Source of the DNA: an uncultured Mycolicibacterium sp.
Lineage (GTDB): Bacteria; Actinomycetota; Actinomycetes; Mycobacteriales; Mycobacteriaceae
Reading direction: 5' to 3'
NCBI RefSeq assembly: GCF_937941905.1
Contig: NZ_CALDGS010000044.1
Coordinates: 1-5,510, forward strand
DNA length: 5,510 bases
The notes beneath the pieces were generated by a model that searched no databases, had not been told where the DNA came from, and worked only from the letters and a program-made list of their open reading frames with translations. This document shows, piece by piece, positions 5,025-5,510 of the stretch. Within the stretch, counting starts at the first letter, position 1; every line of letters starts with the position of its first letter. Made by a program: the position numbers and the translations under genes.

Positions 5025-5510
5025 CTACAGCACCGTGGGCAGGGCCAGCGCCGAGTCAACGGCCAGCGCCAGGAACACCACCGCGAGATAGTTGTTGGAC
5101 TGCAGGAACAGCCGCAGCGGCTTGACCGGCTCACCCCGGCGCACCCCGTTGTAGAGCTGGTGGGCCAGCGCCAGGAACCACGCCCCGGCCAGCAGCGCCA
5201 CCGAGGTGTACAGCCAGCCGGTGGCCGGCGCCAGCGCCAGCGTGGCCGCCACCGTCAGCCAGGTGTAGACCAGGATGTGCGTGGTGACCTGGCGCTCGGT
5301 GGCCACCGCGGGCAGCATCGGCACGCCGGCGGCGCGGTAGTCGTCCTTGTACTTCATCGCCAGCGCCCAGGTGTGCGGCGGCGTCCAGAAGAAGATGATG
5401 AGGAACATCACCACGGCCGGCCAGGCGATGGTGCCGGTCACCGCCGACCAGCCGATCATCACCGGCATGCAGCCGGCCGCCCCGCCCCACACCACGTTCT
5501 GCGAGGTGCG
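5025..5510 (-). CDS. ctaB: Heme O synthase (protoheme IX farnesyltransferase), C-terminal part
   Basis: A UbiA-superfamily integral membrane enzyme that attaches a farnesyl group to heme b to give heme O, the precursor of heme A for the aa3-type cytochrome oxidase. Only the last 161 residues lie in the window; the family is about 300 residues, so roughly half is missing at the right edge. The visible part opens with NVVWGGAAGCMPVMIGW and contains FFWTPPHTWALAMKYKDDY followed by AGVPMLP, the diagnostic CtaB signature holding the second Asp-containing, prenyl-diphosphate/Mg2+-binding region. Several hydrophobic segments consistent with membrane helices follow (around WPAVVMFLIIFF, ILVYTWLTVAATLALA, SVALLAGAWFLALA and LAVVFLALAVDSALAL). 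The stop is TAG at 5027-5025. It is housekeeping, probably unrelated to the P450/SDR locus beyond adjacency, and marks the edge between conserved and accessory DNA. Confidence 0.95.
   Translation of the reverse strand, partial: RTSQNVVWGGAAGCMPVMIGWSAVTGTIAWPAVVMFLIIFFWTPPHTWALAMKYKDDYRAAGVPMLPAVATERQVTTHILVYTWLTVAATLALAPATGWLYTSVALLAGAWFLALAHQLYNGVRRGEPVKPLRLFLQSNNYLAVVFLALAVDSALALPTVL

Overview
The window is high-GC DNA (roughly 70% by eye) with strong G/C third-codon bias, so antisense and out-of-frame reading frames stay open for very long stretches. The mycobacterial-type heme O synthase, the abundant-in-actinobacteria 'dihydrodipicolinate reductase-like' enzyme, the P450/TetR/SDR mix and the TAnnnT-type -10 elements point to an actinobacterium, most likely Mycobacterium/Mycolicibacterium or a close relative. 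That assignment is inference; no marker gene for the species is present.

Layout from left to right: the start of an unidentified gene (minus strand, runs off the left edge); a complete cytochrome P450 (minus); a 164-bp divergent regulatory region; a tandem (double-domain) TetR regulator (plus); a short-chain dehydrogenase/reductase (plus); a convergent NAD(P)-binding DapB-like oxidoreductase (minus); and the C-terminal half of ctaB, heme O synthase (minus, runs off the right edge). ctaB is conserved respiratory housekeeping. The block from the left edge to about 4980 looks like an accessory catabolic or modification locus.

The main finding is a likely small regulon. A nearly identical 17-bp sequence, ACCTAAnnTTTGTTCCA, lies at exactly the same distance upstream of the P450 and the DapB-like gene (first motif base 27 bp from the A of ATG in both). 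A related copy, ACCAAACATCTGTTCC, lies between the -35 and -10 of a good promoter for the SDR. A half-copy (TTTTGTTC) sits just upstream of a candidate extended -10 for the TetR gene itself. The two halves of the motif are not inverted copies of each other. The locus also encodes a regulator with two different TetR DNA-binding domains on one chain. A single-chain pseudo-heterodimer reading an asymmetric operator is a coherent and testable model.

The metabolic proposal is that the P450 hydroxylates a hydrophobic, perhaps steroid- or terpene-like, substrate; the SDR oxidises the alcohol or reduces a ketone; and the DapB-like enzyme performs another nicotinamide-dependent step. The inducer would be the substrate or an intermediate sensed by the tandem TetR. 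The substrate cannot be read from the sequence. No mobile elements, tRNA, rRNA or CRISPR arrays were seen, and no stretch over 300 bp lacks a gene.
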